Positions 50,998 through 60,650 are shown, numbered from the stretch's first letter. The stretch is DNA of 64,000 nucleotides from Sphingomonas sp. IW22 (GCF_041321155.1 NZ_JBGGWB010000002.1:62001-126000); one strand, 5' to 3'. The notes: generated by a model from the letters alone, not told the origin. Numbers and translations: made by a program.

Positions 50998-52740
50998 TCA
51001 GGCGGCGATGTCGTAAGGCTTGATCTCACCCGCCAGATACAGGTTGCGCGCCTTGGCACGGCTCAGCTTGCCCGAGCTGGTGCGCGGCAGCGTGCGCGGC
51101 GGCACCAGTTCGACAACGCAGTTCATGCCCGTGACCGAGCGCACCCGCTCACGAATCTCATCGCGCAGACGGCTGCGCTCCATGTCGTCGGACGTGCGGC
51201 ACTGGACCAGTACGGCGGGCGTCTCCTCACCACCGGGGGTGGTGATGGCAAAGGCGGCGATGTCGCCCGCCTTGAAGCCCGGCAGCTGTTCGACCGCCCA
51301 TTCGATATCCTGCGGCCAGTGATTGCGGCCGTTGATGATGATCATGTCCTTCGCCCGGCCGACGATATAGACATAGCCGTCGGACAGATATCCCATGTCG
51401 CCGGTGTCGAGCCAGCCATCCTTCATGCAGGCCGCCGTCGATGCCTCGTCACGGAAATAGCCCTCCATGATCGAGGGGCCACGACACCATACCTTGCCGA
51501 TCGCCTTGTCGGGCAGCGGGGCGCCGTCTTCTTCCCGGATTTCGACTTCCATGTCGCGCACCGGGCGGCCGCAATTGACGATCGCACGATAACGCTGGGG
51601 ACGGTCACCCTCGGCCGAAATGCCCGAAAGCTGCGTTTCCTCGACCAGTTCGACGACGATGCCCTCGCCCGGCGGCATGATCGACACCGCCAGCGTCGCT
51701 TCGGCCAGGCCATAGCTGGGCAGGAAGGCGGAAGCCTGGAAACCCGCATCGGCAAAGGCGTCGACGAACTTCTGCATCACGTCGGGGCGGATCATGTCGG
51801 CGCCATTGCCCGCCACGCGCCAGCGCGACAGGTCGAACCGCTCGCTCGCCTTGGTCTGCGACGACATGCGGCGCGCGCAGATGTCATAGCCGAAGGTCGG
51901 CGAATAGCTGAGCGTCGTGCCCGGATTGCGGCTGATCAGGTCCAGCCACGCCAGCGGACGGCGGGCGAAATCCTCGGTCTTCAGATAATCGACCGAAACC
52001 TGATTGGCGATCGGCGACAGGAAGCAGCCGACCAGTCCCATATCGTGATACCAGGGCAGCCACGACACGCAGCGGTCGCTTTCGACCAGCGCCATGCCAT
52101 GACCGTGCGCGGCCAGATTGTTCAGCAGCGCATGGTGGGTAATGACCACGCCGTGCGGAAAGCGGGTCGAGCCGCTGGAATATTGCAAATAGGCGATATC
52201 GTCGCCCTTAGCCGGCGGCAGATCGGCGGCGGGCGCGTCGCGGGCGGTGAAATCCTCCCACGCAATCCCCTCGGTCCCGATGCGTTCGGCAGCGGCACCG
52301 GCCATCGTCGCCAGTTCGGCGGGATAGAGCAGCAGGCGCGGATCACAGCTTTTCAGCTGGACCGACAGCTGGTCGATATAGCTTTCGCGCCCGCCAAAGC
52401 TGGTCGGCAGGGGCAGCGGCACCGGCCAGGCACCGGCATAGACCGCGCCAAAGAACAGTGAGGCGAATTCCGGCCCCGTTTCCGCGACCAGCGCCACGCG
52501 CTCACCCGGACGCACGCCCATCGCGATCAGGCGCCTTGCCTGTGCCAGCGCGTCGCGGCGCAGTTCGGCAAAGGGATAGGCGCGCGTCAGCGTTCCGCGC
52601 GCGTCATGGAAATTCAGGCCGCGCGCACCGCCCGCGGCATAATCGAGTGCGTCGCCCAGCGTCTCGAAATCAGAGAAGCGGCGGCTCAGCGCACAGGCGC
52701 TGGGCGTGGCGTTCAGGGTTTCGACGGCAGCACTGGTCAC
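50998..52740 (-). CDS. Fatty acyl-AMP ligase (FAAL-like acyl-activating enzyme)
   Basis: A 580-residue adenylate-forming enzyme. The core P-loop LQYSSGSTRFPHGVVITHHALLNN, WYHDMGLVG, SYGLAEATLAV, WLDTGDMGYL and the C-terminal SSGKLSRAKAR (catalytic Lys) are present. QYSSGSTR and the length match fatty acyl-AMP ligases, which pass the acyl-AMP to an acyl carrier protein rather than CoA. The start is probably GTG 52740 (VTSAAVETLN), with no strong site upstream. A role in lipid or sphingolipid N-acylation is possible but unsupported by neighbours; recX is divergent. Confidence 0.85.
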   Translation of the reverse strand: MTSAAVETLNATPSACALSRRFSDFETLGDALDYAAGGARGLNFHDARGTLTRAYPFAELRRDALAQARRLIAMGVRPGERVALVAETGPEFASLFFGAVYAGAWPVPLPLPTSFGGRESYIDQLSVQLKSCDPRLLLYPAELATMAGAAAERIGTEGIAWEDFTARDAPAADLPPAKGDDIAYLQYSSGSTRFPHGVVITHHALLNNLAAHGHGMALVESDRCVSWLPWYHDMGLVGCFLSPIANQVSVDYLKTEDFARRPLAWLDLISRNPGTTLSYSPTFGYDICARRMSSQTKASERFDLSRWRVAGNGADMIRPDVMQKFVDAFADAGFQASAFLPSYGLAEATLAVSIMPPGEGIVVELVEETQLSGISAEGDRPQRYRAIVNCGRPVRDMEVEIREEDGAPLPDKAIGKVWCRGPSIMEGYFRDEASTAACMKDGWLDTGDMGYLSDGYVYIVGRAKDMIIINGRNHWPQDIEWAVEQLPGFKAGDIAAFAITTPGGEETPAVLVQCRTSDDMERSRLRDEIRERVRSVTGMNCVVELVPPRTLPRTSSGKLSRAKARNLYLAGEIKPYDIAA

Positions 52741-52884
52741 GAATGGCGATCCCGAATTGTTGTCATATCTCGGCGCTATACCCTTACTCGTCGAGCTCTC
52801 ACCCGCGCAGCAAAAGCGCAAGCTGGCACCGATCGCACGACGTCGCGTTCAAAATCGACCGCCACTGTGGCACAATCATGGCGC

Positions 52885-53460
52885 ATGGCTCGACGCAACC
52901 CCCCTTCGACACCTTTGGATGGTCGCACACTCGAAAGAATGGCGCTGCGCTATGTCGAACGCTTTGCGACGACGCGGGGCAAGCTGACCGCCTATCTCGT
53001 GCGAAAACTGCGCGAACGGGGCTGGGCGGGGGACGGCCCGCCCCCGGTGGAGGCGCTGGTGGAGCGCATCGCCGAGCTTGGTTATGTCGACGACCGCGCG
53101 TGGGGCGAGGCAAAGGCGGCGGCGATGGCGCGCCGGGGCCTGGGCGCGCGGCGCGTGCGGCAGGCACTGGGCGCGGCGGGCGTGGCGGGCGACGATGCAG
53201 AGGCGATTGACCCGCTGCTCGACGCCGGGCGCATCGAAAGCGCGGTCGCCTTTGCCCGCCGCCGCCGTATCGGCCCCTATGCCCGCGAAACGGCGGACCG
53301 CGAATTGATCGAACGCCAAGTCGGGCAAATGGTCCGCGCGGGCCACGCCCCCGATCTGGCGCGGCGCATCGCGCGGATAACGCCCGACGACTTGAGTCAA
53401 CTGTCCCGATCCGAGCAAGTGTCTGGGATAGATGAAGAACTGATCCGTTCGCTTTCCTGA
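52885..53460 (+). CDS. recX: RecX family regulator
   Basis: A 191-residue RecX. It shows three helical repeats with RKLRERGWAGD, VERIAELGYVDDRAWGEAKA, LGARRVRQALGAAGV and FARRRRIGPY. RecX binds RecA filaments and inhibits their activity. ATG 52885 is chosen within MARRNPPSTPLDGRTLERMALRYVERF; no recA is nearby, which is common. A 144-bp divergent promoter separates it from the FAAL gene. Confidence 0.85.
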   Translation: MARRNPPSTPLDGRTLERMALRYVERFATTRGKLTAYLVRKLRERGWAGDGPPPVEALVERIAELGYVDDRAWGEAKAAAMARRGLGARRVRQALGAAGVAGDDAEAIDPLLDAGRIESAVAFARRRRIGPYARETADRELIERQVGQMVRAGHAPDLARRIARITPDDLSQLSRSEQVSGIDEELIRSLS

Positions 53461-53496
53461 AACACTGTGTTAAGCTAACCTTCGGGGGCTGGAATA

Positions 53497-54090
53497 ATGA
53501 TGCGTAACGATCCGCTGCGTAGGCCGGACGAACTTGGCGCGCCGATCTTGTCGGAAGGGGGGGGCGTGAGCGGCGAACCGTCTGAAGATTGCGTTCATGT
53601 CGGAACGGTCAAATGGTTCGATGTGACTCGTGGATTCGGGTTCGTCGTGGCCGATGATTCGACCGCCGGGGACATTCTTGTGCATTTTTCGGTGTTGCAG
53701 GAACATGGCCGCCGCAGCCTGCCCGAAGGGGCGCGCGTGGTGTGCCAGACGATGGCGCGTCCGCGGGGGCTTCAGGCGCGATCGATCCTGTCGATCGACC
53801 TGTCCATGGCAGTCGAGGTGCCGGCAACGCGCGCCACCGGCGACCGCATCGAACGGTTGCGCATGGTCGACGAAGCGGGACCGTTCGAACCGGTATCGGT
53901 CAAATGGTTCAACCGGCTGAAGGGCTATGGCTTTCTGATCCGGCACGGCCTGGTTGGTGACGTGTTCGTTCATATGGAAACGCTGCGCCGCGCCGGGATC
54001 GAGGAGGTCGAGCCGGACCAGCCGCTGCGCGCGCGGATTGTCGACGGTGACAAGGGGCCGCTTGCGGTTGCGGTCGAAAGGCCGGAATAG
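53497..54090 (+). CDS. Double cold-shock domain protein
   Basis: A 197-residue protein with two cold-shock domains. The first has [14 protein letters not shown] and DILVHFSVL; the second has [14 protein letters not shown] and DVFVHMETL, so RNP1 and RNP2 motifs are kept in both. A flexible N-terminus ([11 protein letters not shown]) and a linker of about 40 residues separate them. Single-stranded nucleic acid binding is expected. It is 36 bp after recX and 5 bp before the DUF192 gene. Confidence 0.9.
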   Translation: MMRNDPLRRPDELGAPILSEGGGVSGEPSEDCVHVGTVKWFDVTRGFGFVVADDSTAGDILVHFSVLQEHGRRSLPEGARVVCQTMARPRGLQARSILSIDLSMAVEVPATRATGDRIERLRMVDEAGPFEPVSVKWFNRLKGYGFLIRHGLVGDVFVHMETLRRAGIEEVEPDQPLRARIVDGDKGPLAVAVERPE

Positions 54091-54095
54091 ACGCC

Positions 54096-54572
54096 ATGGT
54101 TATGCGTCCCATCCGCCTGGCGCTGGTCGCCGGGATGTTCATGCTTTCGACCGCCTGCTCGCAGGAACCGGAACGCGACGTCGTTTCGGTGACGATCACG
54201 ACCGACGACGGACAGCGCCAGTTCGAGGCCGAACCGGCACGCACCCCGGACGCGCAGCAGCGCGGGTTGATGTTCCGCACCGACCTGACTGACGAATCGG
54301 CGATGCTGTTCTTTCCCTATCCGCCCGGTGGCGAGGCGCCGCGCGAAGCCAGCTTTTGGATGAAGAACACGCCGACGGCGCTGGACATCATCTTCATCCG
54401 CGCTGACGGCACCATTGCCCGGATCGGACGCGGTGAGCCGTTTGACGAAAGCCCGGTGTCGTCGGGTGAACCGGTAGGCGCGGTGCTGGAGCTGAAGGCG
54501 GGTCGCGCCGAGGCGTTGGGAATTGAAGAGGGCGACAAGGTAAGCTGGCCCGGCGGTCCGGGCGGGAACTGA
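54096..54572 (+). CDS. DUF192 family secreted protein
   Basis: A 158-residue exported protein with signal RLALVAGMFMLSTACS, a weak lipobox. The DUF192 domain contains RGLMFRTDLTDESAMLFFPYPPGG, FWMKNTPTALDIIFIRADGTI and GAVLELKAGRAEALGIEEGD. Archaeal and bacterial members are small beta-barrels of unknown role. It lies 5 bp downstream of the cold-shock gene and is convergent with the arginyltransferase gene. ATG 54096 is used. Confidence 0.88.
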   Translation: MVMRPIRLALVAGMFMLSTACSQEPERDVVSVTITTDDGQRQFEAEPARTPDAQQRGLMFRTDLTDESAMLFFPYPPGGEAPREASFWMKNTPTALDIIFIRADGTIARIGRGEPFDESPVSSGEPVGAVLELKAGRAEALGIEEGDKVSWPGGPGGN

Positions 54573-54582
54573 CGCGCCCGCC

Positions 54583-55350
54583 TCAAACTGTCGCGGATGC
54601 GGTCACCGGCGCCGCTTCGTCAGACAATAACTGCCAGCCATTGGCGTTCAGCACCTCTACGGGTTTGAACCGCGCTTTATAGGCCATGCGCGCCGATCCC
54701 CGCACCCAATAGCCCAGATAGACATAGGGCAGGCCGATGGTGCGGGCGCGCGCGATATGGTCGAGGATGATGAAGGTGCCCAGACCGGGGCGCGCCGATT
54801 CGTCGGGGTCGTAGAAGCTGTAGATCATCGACAACCCGTCGCTTTGCTGATCGGTGATGCATGCGCCGATCAGCCGGCCGGGACGTCCGTCGACCCTGGG
54901 CTCGCGATATTCGACGATGTAGGATCGTACCGGGCTATGCTCGACCATGTCGGCATAATCCTGTTCGTCCATGCCCGCCATGCCGCCGCCGGGGTGGCGG
55001 GTGTCCAGATAATGGCGCAGCAGCTGATATTGCTCGTCCGTGGCCCAAGGCCGACAGGCATGAACCTCAAGATCCGCCATGCGCCGCACCAGCTTGCGCT
55101 GCGTCGCGCCGGGGGTGAAGCCGCTGGCGACGACGCGCACCGACTGGCACGCGTTGCACGACGGGCAACTGGGCCGATAGGCGACCGACTGGCTGCGGCG
55201 AAACCCGATGCGGCCCAGCGCATCGTTCATTTCCCCTGCATACGGGCCGCTCAGCTCGGTGAAGACCTTTCGCTCCTGCCGATCGGGCAGGTACGGGCAC
55301 GGCGACGGGCTGGTCACGAAGAAGCGCGGAAAACGAAACGGCGCGGTCAC
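54583..55350 (-). CDS. bpt: Aspartate/glutamate leucyl- or arginyltransferase (Bpt/Ate)
   Basis: A 255-residue transferase of the ATE/Bpt family. N-terminal cysteines in [16 protein letters not shown] and [12 protein letters not shown], and [16 protein letters not shown] and [17 protein letters not shown], are typical. It attaches leucine or arginine to N-terminal acidic residues in the N-degron pathway. GTG 55350 is the start. Its direction is opposite to DUF192. Bpt (Leu) versus Ate (Arg) is not resolved; bacterial members are usually Bpt. Confidence 0.88.
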   Translation of the reverse strand: MTAPFRFPRFFVTSPSPCPYLPDRQERKVFTELSGPYAGEMNDALGRIGFRRSQSVAYRPSCPSCNACQSVRVVASGFTPGATQRKLVRRMADLEVHACRPWATDEQYQLLRHYLDTRHPGGGMAGMDEQDYADMVEHSPVRSYIVEYREPRVDGRPGRLIGACITDQQSDGLSMIYSFYDPDESARPGLGTFIILDHIARARTIGLPYVYLGYWVRGSARMAYKARFKPVEVLNANGWQLLSDEAAPVTASATV

Positions 55351-55481
55351 GCTTGCTCGGGTCCTTCATGGCGCGCGGCGACATGCTGCGTCGAATGAAT
55401 ATGACCCTGACGCAAAACGATGAAAAGCGCGTTTACCAGGAAAGATTCCTAATAGGGATAACCGGCAGGCCCGGCGGGGCG

Positions 55482-56735
55482 TCAGGCGAGCTCCACCATG
55501 CTGACTTCGTAACTGGCATCGCGCAGCGCATTCACCAGGCGGTCGAGATGCGCGCGGTCGCGCGTTTCGCATTCGACGTCCAGCGTCAGCCCCTTGACCG
55601 GCAGGGTGGTGAAGATGCGCTGGTGATAGAGTTCGAGGATGTTGACCCCGACCTGATCGAAGATGCGCGACACCTGAAACAGCGCGCCGGGGCGATCCTG
55701 AAGCCGGATGCGAAGGCGCGCCAGACGGCCCGACCGCGCCAGGTCGCGCAGCAGCACATTGGCCAGCAGCCGCGTGTCGATATTGCCGCCGCACAGCACG
55801 ATGCCGATGTGGCGCCCGGCAAAGCGTTCGCGATGCGCGAGCAGCGCCGCGAGGCCCGCCGCGCCCGCACCCTCGACCACGGTCTTTTCGATCTGGAGCA
55901 GCAGGCTGACCGATTCCTCCAGATTGCGTTCGCTGACCAGCACGATGTCGTCGACCAGCGCGCGGACGATCTGGGCGGTCAGGCCGCCGGGTTCCTTGAC
56001 CGCGATCCCCTCTGCCAGCGTATCGCCGCCGATCGGCAGGTCGGCGCCGCGCACCCGGTTGTACATCGACGGATAAAGTTCGGCCTGCACGCCAACCACT
56101 TCGATCGGGCGCGGCTGGGCCTTTGCCACGCTGGCGATGCCCGAAATCAGCCCGCCGCCGCCGATCGGCACGACGAAGCAGTCGATGCCGGGCGCGTCTT
56201 CCAGCATTTCCAGCGCCATCGTTCCCTGTCCGGCAACGATGCGCGGATCGTCGAACGGATGGACAAAGGTATAGCCGTTCGACGCCTCAAGCGCGCGGGC
56301 ATGGGCATAGGCCTCGTCAAAGGTTTCGCCCTCTAGGATCACGGTCGCGCCGTGCCCTTCGGTCTGCATCACCTTCACCGTCGGCGTCGGGCGCGGCATG
56401 ACGATGGTGACGGGGATGCCCAGGCGGATGCCGTGATAGGCAAGTCCCTGTGCGTGATTGCCCGCCGACGCCGCGATCACGCCGCGTTCGCGCTGCTCCA
56501 CCGGCAGTTGCAGCAGCGTGTTGAGCGCGCCACGTTCCTTGTACGCAGCGGTGAACTGAAGATTTTCGAACTTCAGGTAAACCGTCGCACCGACCATCGC
56601 CGACAGCGTCTTGCTGACCAGTGTGGGCGTGCGGACGACCGATCCGGCGATTCGCGCGCGTGCCGCCAGCACATCGTCAAGCGTGACCGGCACATGGGTC
56701 GAAGCCGGGGCGGTGGGGACAGGTTGCGTGGCCAT
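55482..56735 (-). CDS. ilvA: Threonine ammonia-lyase
   Basis: A 417-residue IlvA-type enzyme. The PLP lysine is Lys66 in LQFTAAYKERGALN; SAGNHAQGLAYH and GGGGLISGIASVAK bind the cofactor phosphate; the C-terminal ACT-like domain (about residues 330-417, RIRLQDRPGALFQVSRIFDQVGVNILE) is a regulatory site. It deaminates threonine to 2-oxobutyrate, the first step of isoleucine synthesis. A catabolic TdcB-like role is possible because only one ACT domain is present. ATG 56735. Confidence 0.92.
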   Translation of the reverse strand: MATQPVPTAPASTHVPVTLDDVLAARARIAGSVVRTPTLVSKTLSAMVGATVYLKFENLQFTAAYKERGALNTLLQLPVEQRERGVIAASAGNHAQGLAYHGIRLGIPVTIVMPRPTPTVKVMQTEGHGATVILEGETFDEAYAHARALEASNGYTFVHPFDDPRIVAGQGTMALEMLEDAPGIDCFVVPIGGGGLISGIASVAKAQPRPIEVVGVQAELYPSMYNRVRGADLPIGGDTLAEGIAVKEPGGLTAQIVRALVDDIVLVSERNLEESVSLLLQIEKTVVEGAGAAGLAALLAHRERFAGRHIGIVLCGGNIDTRLLANVLLRDLARSGRLARLRIRLQDRPGALFQVSRIFDQVGVNILELYHQRIFTTLPVKGLTLDVECETRDRAHLDRLVNALRDASYEVSMVELA

Positions 56736-56811
56736 GCCGTCCCCCTAGCCGATCGGAACCCAGGGGGGAACCGGGTTGCGATTTGCACGCTGGGCAACAA
56801 CAATCGGGCGG

Positions 56812-57150
56812 ATGCACCGGCATTTCTTTTCGCTCCGCATCGCTGCCTTTGTCGTTCTGGCGGCGATTGCGGTGGGCACTATCGACCTGTGGCTGCACGG
56901 TTTCGTCGTGGTCGCCGATCCTGACCGGCAGATTGCGCGCGCGACGGTTCGTCATGTCGATGGCGATGTGGCGATGCGGGCCATTGCCGATGGTTTCTGG
57001 GCAATCCGTCCGCAACGCGCCGGCCGCGTCGTGCTGACGTGCGTCAATGGTGCCGAAGTGCCGGGACAGGATGTGGCGCCGGGCCGGATCGTGCGGCTGA
57101 CGGTCAAAGCCGATGCCTGCACCGTTGCCCGCGCGCGCGGCGGCGCATAA
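56812..57150 (+). CDS. Small membrane-anchored hypothetical protein
   Basis: A 112-residue protein with one N-terminal hydrophobic helix (LRIAAFVVLAAIAVGTIDLWL) and a small periplasmic part ending ADACTVARARGGA. The middle has DGDVAMRAIADGFWAIRP. It has two cysteines (LTCVNG, ACTVA) that may form a disulfide. Not recognised. ATG 56812 is used; an upstream in-frame start at 56776 adds poorly coding sequence. It is 11 bp from the next gene and so likely co-transcribed with it. Confidence 0.5.
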   Translation: MHRHFFSLRIAAFVVLAAIAVGTIDLWLHGFVVVADPDRQIARATVRHVDGDVAMRAIADGFWAIRPQRAGRVVLTCVNGAEVPGQDVAPGRIVRLTVKADACTVARARGGA

Positions 57151-57161
57151 GGATCGAGGCC

Positions 57162-58016
57162 ATGGCAAGGATCGCATATCTGGGGCTGGGCGTGATGGGT
57201 GCGCCGATGGCGCGGCATCTGATCGCGGCGGGGCACGACGTCACGGGCTATAACCGCACGCGCGCCAAGGCGGAGGCGTGGGCCGCACAGCATGGCGGCC
57301 ATGTCGCCGACAGCCCGGCGCAAGCGGCCGAAGGCGCCGATGCGGTGATCGCGTGCGTCGGCAATGACGACGATCTGCGCGAAGTGACGCTGGGCGAACG
57401 CGGCTGTTTCGCGGCGATGGCGCCGGGGGCGGTGTTCATCGACCACACCACGGTATCGGCGGCGATCGCGCGCGAGCTGGCGGGCGCGCGCTCGCTGGTG
57501 GTGGATGCCCCGGTGTCCGGCGGGCAGGCCGGGGCCGAGAAGGGTGCCCTTTCGGTAATGTGCGGCGGCAGCGACGACGCGGTCGCGGCGGCGCATCCGT
57601 TCATGGCGGCCTATGCCGCGCGGATCGTCCATGTCGGCGCGGCGGGCGCTGGCCAGACGACCAAGATGGTCAACCAGATCTGCATCGCGGGCGTGTTGCA
57701 GGGGGTGGCAGAGGCGCTGCGCTTTGCCCAGGCATCCGACCTCGATCTGGACAAGGTGCTGGAGGCAATTTCCGGCGGGGCTGCGCAAAGCTGGCAGATG
57801 GTCAATCGCTGGCCCACCATGGCGAAGGACGAGTTCGATTTCGGCTTTGCCGTCGACTGGATGCGAAAGGATCTGGGCCTGACGCTGGACGAGGCCAAGC
57901 GCAATGGCGCGACGTTGCCGATGACGGCGCTGGTCGATCAATTCTATGCCGAGGTGCAAAAGGCCGGTGGCGGGCGGATGGACACCAGTTCGCTGGTCAC
58001 ACGCCTGCCGCGCTGA
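57162..58016 (+). CDS. Beta-hydroxyacid dehydrogenase (3-hydroxyisobutyrate dehydrogenase family)
   Basis: A 284-residue NAD(P)-dependent dehydrogenase. The Rossmann loop IAYLGLGVMGAPMARHL, FIDHTTVSA, DAPVSGGQAGAEKGALSVMCGG (substrate signature) and the catalytic Lys in GAGQTTKMVNQI are present. The family includes 3-hydroxyisobutyrate, tartronate semialdehyde and glyoxylate reductases; substrate cannot be fixed. GGATCGAGGC before ATG 57162 gives a weak ribosome site. It is convergent with the DUF3298-type lipoprotein gene, 6 bp apart. Confidence 0.9.
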   Translation: MARIAYLGLGVMGAPMARHLIAAGHDVTGYNRTRAKAEAWAAQHGGHVADSPAQAAEGADAVIACVGNDDDLREVTLGERGCFAAMAPGAVFIDHTTVSAAIARELAGARSLVVDAPVSGGQAGAEKGALSVMCGGSDDAVAAAHPFMAAYAARIVHVGAAGAGQTTKMVNQICIAGVLQGVAEALRFAQASDLDLDKVLEAISGGAAQSWQMVNRWPTMAKDEFDFGFAVDWMRKDLGLTLDEAKRNGATLPMTALVDQFYAEVQKAGGGRMDTSSLVTRLPR

Positions 58017-58022
58017 CGCCGG

Positions 58023-58826
58023 TCAGCGCGGGGCGAACGCCTCGCGCCATTCGGGCCGTACCGCCGCGACAATGGCGGGCGTGACCGGCAGCGTCAGGTC
58101 ATACGTCCCCTCCGCATACGGCCCGGCGACATAGGGGCCGACGAGCAGGCCGACCCGGTCGATCCGCTCGCCATCGCTTGAGCCCAGGATCAGCGTCGTC
58201 TCCGCCACCTTGGGGCAATCGTTGAAGGGATCGTCCGATCGTCCGACGGGCACGCCGCGCCGCCCCTGTCGCGCGCGGTCCAGCCGCTGGCAAAAGGCAT
58301 CGCCCATCGCCGACTGGATGGCTTGCGCGGACGCGAACAGCTCGGTCGGGGCCAGCCGCTTGCCCGCCGCCTTGTCCCACAACAGCGCGTCGAAACCCGG
58401 ACTGCCATGCGCGCCGCCGGTATAGGCATAGGTTTCCGCCGACAGGCTGAGCAGGCGCGGCGTTTCGGTCACCACTTTCCACTCGATGTTCAGCGCATAG
58501 GGGCGATAGGGAAAGCCGCCCTTTTCCGTTTCTCGCCGCCATTCGCCGGTGTCGCGCTTCAACCCGGCAAGCGCCGTCTCCCGCTCCGCATCCAGCGCGC
58601 GGGCAAGCGGCGCGATCGCCGCCGCCTCCGCCGGATAGGCATAGGCAAAGCTATAGTCGTCCGTCTCCAGCTTGACGCGGCTGGGGGCGGCGGGCGGGGG
58701 TGAGGGGGCGGGCGCAGGCGCGGGCGGGGCGGCGGTGGTGTTCGCCACTGCTTCCTCTGGCGACGCCGTCGGATCGCCGCACGCTGCCAGCATTGCCGAC
58801 AGCCCCAGAATTGCCACGGTCCGCAT
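58023..58826 (-). CDS. DUF3298/DUF4163-type lipoprotein
   Basis: A 267-residue lipoprotein with lipobox LAAC (SAMLAACGDP), a Pro/Ala-rich linker, and a domain with FAYAYPAEAAAI, LLSLSAETYAYTGGAHGSPGFDALLWDKAAGKRLAPTELFA and LLVGPYVAGPYAEGTYDLTLPV, which matches the DUF3298 (RsiV-like) fold known to bind lysozyme or peptidoglycan. Function in this organism unknown. Only 42 bp separate its start from the divergent amidohydrolase. Confidence 0.8.
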   Translation of the reverse strand: MRTVAILGLSAMLAACGDPTASPEEAVANTTAAPPAPAPAPSPPPAAPSRVKLETDDYSFAYAYPAEAAAIAPLARALDAERETALAGLKRDTGEWRRETEKGGFPYRPYALNIEWKVVTETPRLLSLSAETYAYTGGAHGSPGFDALLWDKAAGKRLAPTELFASAQAIQSAMGDAFCQRLDRARQGRRGVPVGRSDDPFNDCPKVAETTLILGSSDGERIDRVGLLVGPYVAGPYAEGTYDLTLPVTPAIVAAVRPEWREAFAPR

Positions 58827-58868
58827 CGCACCCTCGCCAAAAACCCGTGGGCATCTTATGGCACGGCC

Positions 58869-60614
58869 ATGCAGCTTCTCAACACGCGCACGATGCGGGT
58901 GCGCCTTGCCGCCCTCCTGTCCCTTTCGACGCTGGCAATGGCCGCCCCGGCATGGGCCGACGGGCTGATCGACAATGTCGACGGCGTGACGCTGGACGAA
59001 AAGGGGCGGGTGACGCGGTTCACCGGCATCCTGATCGACAAGAACGGCACCATCACCCGCGTGCTGGGGCGAAAGGACAAGCGGCCGGAAAGACTCGACT
59101 GGCGCACCGACATGAAGGGGCGGGTGGTCATCCCCGGCATGATCGACGCGCATGGTCATTTCATGGAACTGGGGTTCAAGGCGCTGTCGCTCGACCTGTC
59201 GGACACGACCAGTTTCGAGGAGGCGAAGGCGAAGATCGCCGCCTATGCCGCCGCCAATCCCAACCGCCCGTGGATTACCGGCGGCGGGTGGAATCAGGAA
59301 CGCTGGGGCCTTGGCCGCTTCCCGACCGCCGCTGAACTCGACGCCATCGTGCCGGGCAAGCCGGTGTGGCTGGAGCGCGTGGACGGCCACGCCGCCTGGG
59401 CCAATTCGGCGGCGATGAAGGCGGCGGGCGTGACGGCCAAGACCGCCGCACCCACAGGCGGGCGTATCGAAAAGGGCGCGGGCGGCGCGCCGTCGGGCGT
59501 GTTCGTCGATGCCGCGATGCAATTGGTGGCAAAGGCGGTGCCCCCGCCTGCTCCCCGCGACCGCAACGCCGCCTTTCTGGAAGCGCAGAAGATCCTGCTG
59601 TCCAGCGGCATCACCGCGACGGCCGACATGGGCACCAGTCTGGATGACTGGCTGACCTATCGCTACATGGGCGACCGCAACCTGCTGCGTATCCATATCA
59701 TGAGCTATGCCAACTCGGTCGAGACGGCGGTGCGCGTCGGCGTCAGCGGGCCGACGCCGTGGCTGTACAACGACCGGCTGCGCATGGGCGGGATCAAGCT
59801 GTATCTCGACGGCGCGCTGGGGTCGCGCGGGGCGTGGCTGAAGGCGCCCTATGCCGATGCGCCGGGACAAACCGGCCTGCCGCTGCAAAACGATACGCAA
59901 TTGCTCAATCAGATGAGCCGGGGCGCGATGGACGGGTTCCAGCTGGCCGTCCACGCCATTGGCGACCGCGCCAATGCGGAGGTGTTGTTCGCGATCGAGG
60001 AATTATCGTCCAGCTATACCGGCGACCGGCGCTGGCGCATCGAACATGCCCAGATTGTCGACCCCGCCGACCTGCCCGGCTTTGGCCGCAACGGCGTGAT
60101 CGCATCGATGCAGCCGGTGCATCAGACCAGCGACCGCGTGATGGCGGAGACGCGGCTGGGGCCGCAGCGGCTGGGCGGTGCCTATGCGTGGAAATCCATC
60201 ACCGCGACGGGTGCGCGGGTGGTGTTCGGGTCCGACTATCCGGTGGAAAAGCCCAATCCGTTCGTCGGCTGGGCGGCGGGCTTTACCCGGCAGGACGCCG
60301 ACGGCCAGCCCTTTGGCGGGTGGCGGCCCGAAGAGGCGCTGAGCCGGGAGGGGGCATGGCGCGCCTTTACCACCGACGCCGCCTATGCCGGCTTTGCCGA
60401 GCGCAAGCTGGGCCGCATTGCAGAGGGGATGCGCGCCGATTTCGTCGTGGTCGACCGTGACCCCAGCATGGTCAGCCCGACCGAGCTGCGCCAGACGCAG
60501 GTCTTCGAAACCTGGGTCAATGGCGAAAAGGTGTGGGAGCGCGGGCAGAGGGCGATCGACGTGCCCGAAGGCGGCGCCGCGCCGGTCAAGCCCTATATCG
60601 AACCGGGCCGTTAA
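58869..60614 (+). CDS. Secreted amidohydrolase (YtcJ-like)
   Basis: A 581-residue protein with a signal (RVRLAALLSLSTLAMAAPAWA) and a YtcJ-like amidohydrolase_3 domain: VVIPGMIDAHGHFMELGFKALSLDL (HxH metal site), WITGGGWNQERW, LERVDGHAAWANSAAM, GGIKLYLDGALGSRGAWL, AVHAIGDRANAEVL, RIEHAQIVDP and FGSDYPVEKPNP. It probably cleaves an amide or ester in the periplasm; substrate unknown. It ends just before a strong hairpin (60618-60642). Confidence 0.88.
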   Translation: MQLLNTRTMRVRLAALLSLSTLAMAAPAWADGLIDNVDGVTLDEKGRVTRFTGILIDKNGTITRVLGRKDKRPERLDWRTDMKGRVVIPGMIDAHGHFMELGFKALSLDLSDTTSFEEAKAKIAAYAAANPNRPWITGGGWNQERWGLGRFPTAAELDAIVPGKPVWLERVDGHAAWANSAAMKAAGVTAKTAAPTGGRIEKGAGGAPSGVFVDAAMQLVAKAVPPPAPRDRNAAFLEAQKILLSSGITATADMGTSLDDWLTYRYMGDRNLLRIHIMSYANSVETAVRVGVSGPTPWLYNDRLRMGGIKLYLDGALGSRGAWLKAPYADAPGQTGLPLQNDTQLLNQMSRGAMDGFQLAVHAIGDRANAEVLFAIEELSSSYTGDRRWRIEHAQIVDPADLPGFGRNGVIASMQPVHQTSDRVMAETRLGPQRLGGAYAWKSITATGARVVFGSDYPVEKPNPFVGWAAGFTRQDADGQPFGGWRPEEALSREGAWRAFTTDAAYAGFAERKLGRIAEGMRADFVVVDRDPSMVSPTELRQTQVFETWVNGEKVWERGQRAIDVPEGGAAPVKPYIEPGR

Positions 60615-60617
60615 GCG

Positions 60618-60642
60618 GGGCGGGGGCCACGCGCCCCCGCCC
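60618..60642. terminator. Terminator-like hairpin between the amidohydrolase and POT genes
   Basis: GGGCGGGGGC (60618-60627) pairs with GCCCCCGCCC (60633-60642) around a 5-nt loop, a 10-bp perfect GC stem. It lies in the 36-bp gap of two convergent genes and can serve both; no T-run. Confidence 0.65.
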
Positions 60643-60650
60643 GCCTTGGA

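Noticed and set aside
58023..59954. A 643-residue minus-strand frame
   Set aside because: Only residues from 58826 downward match a DUF3298-type lipoprotein; the upstream part is antisense to the YtcJ-like amidohydrolase.
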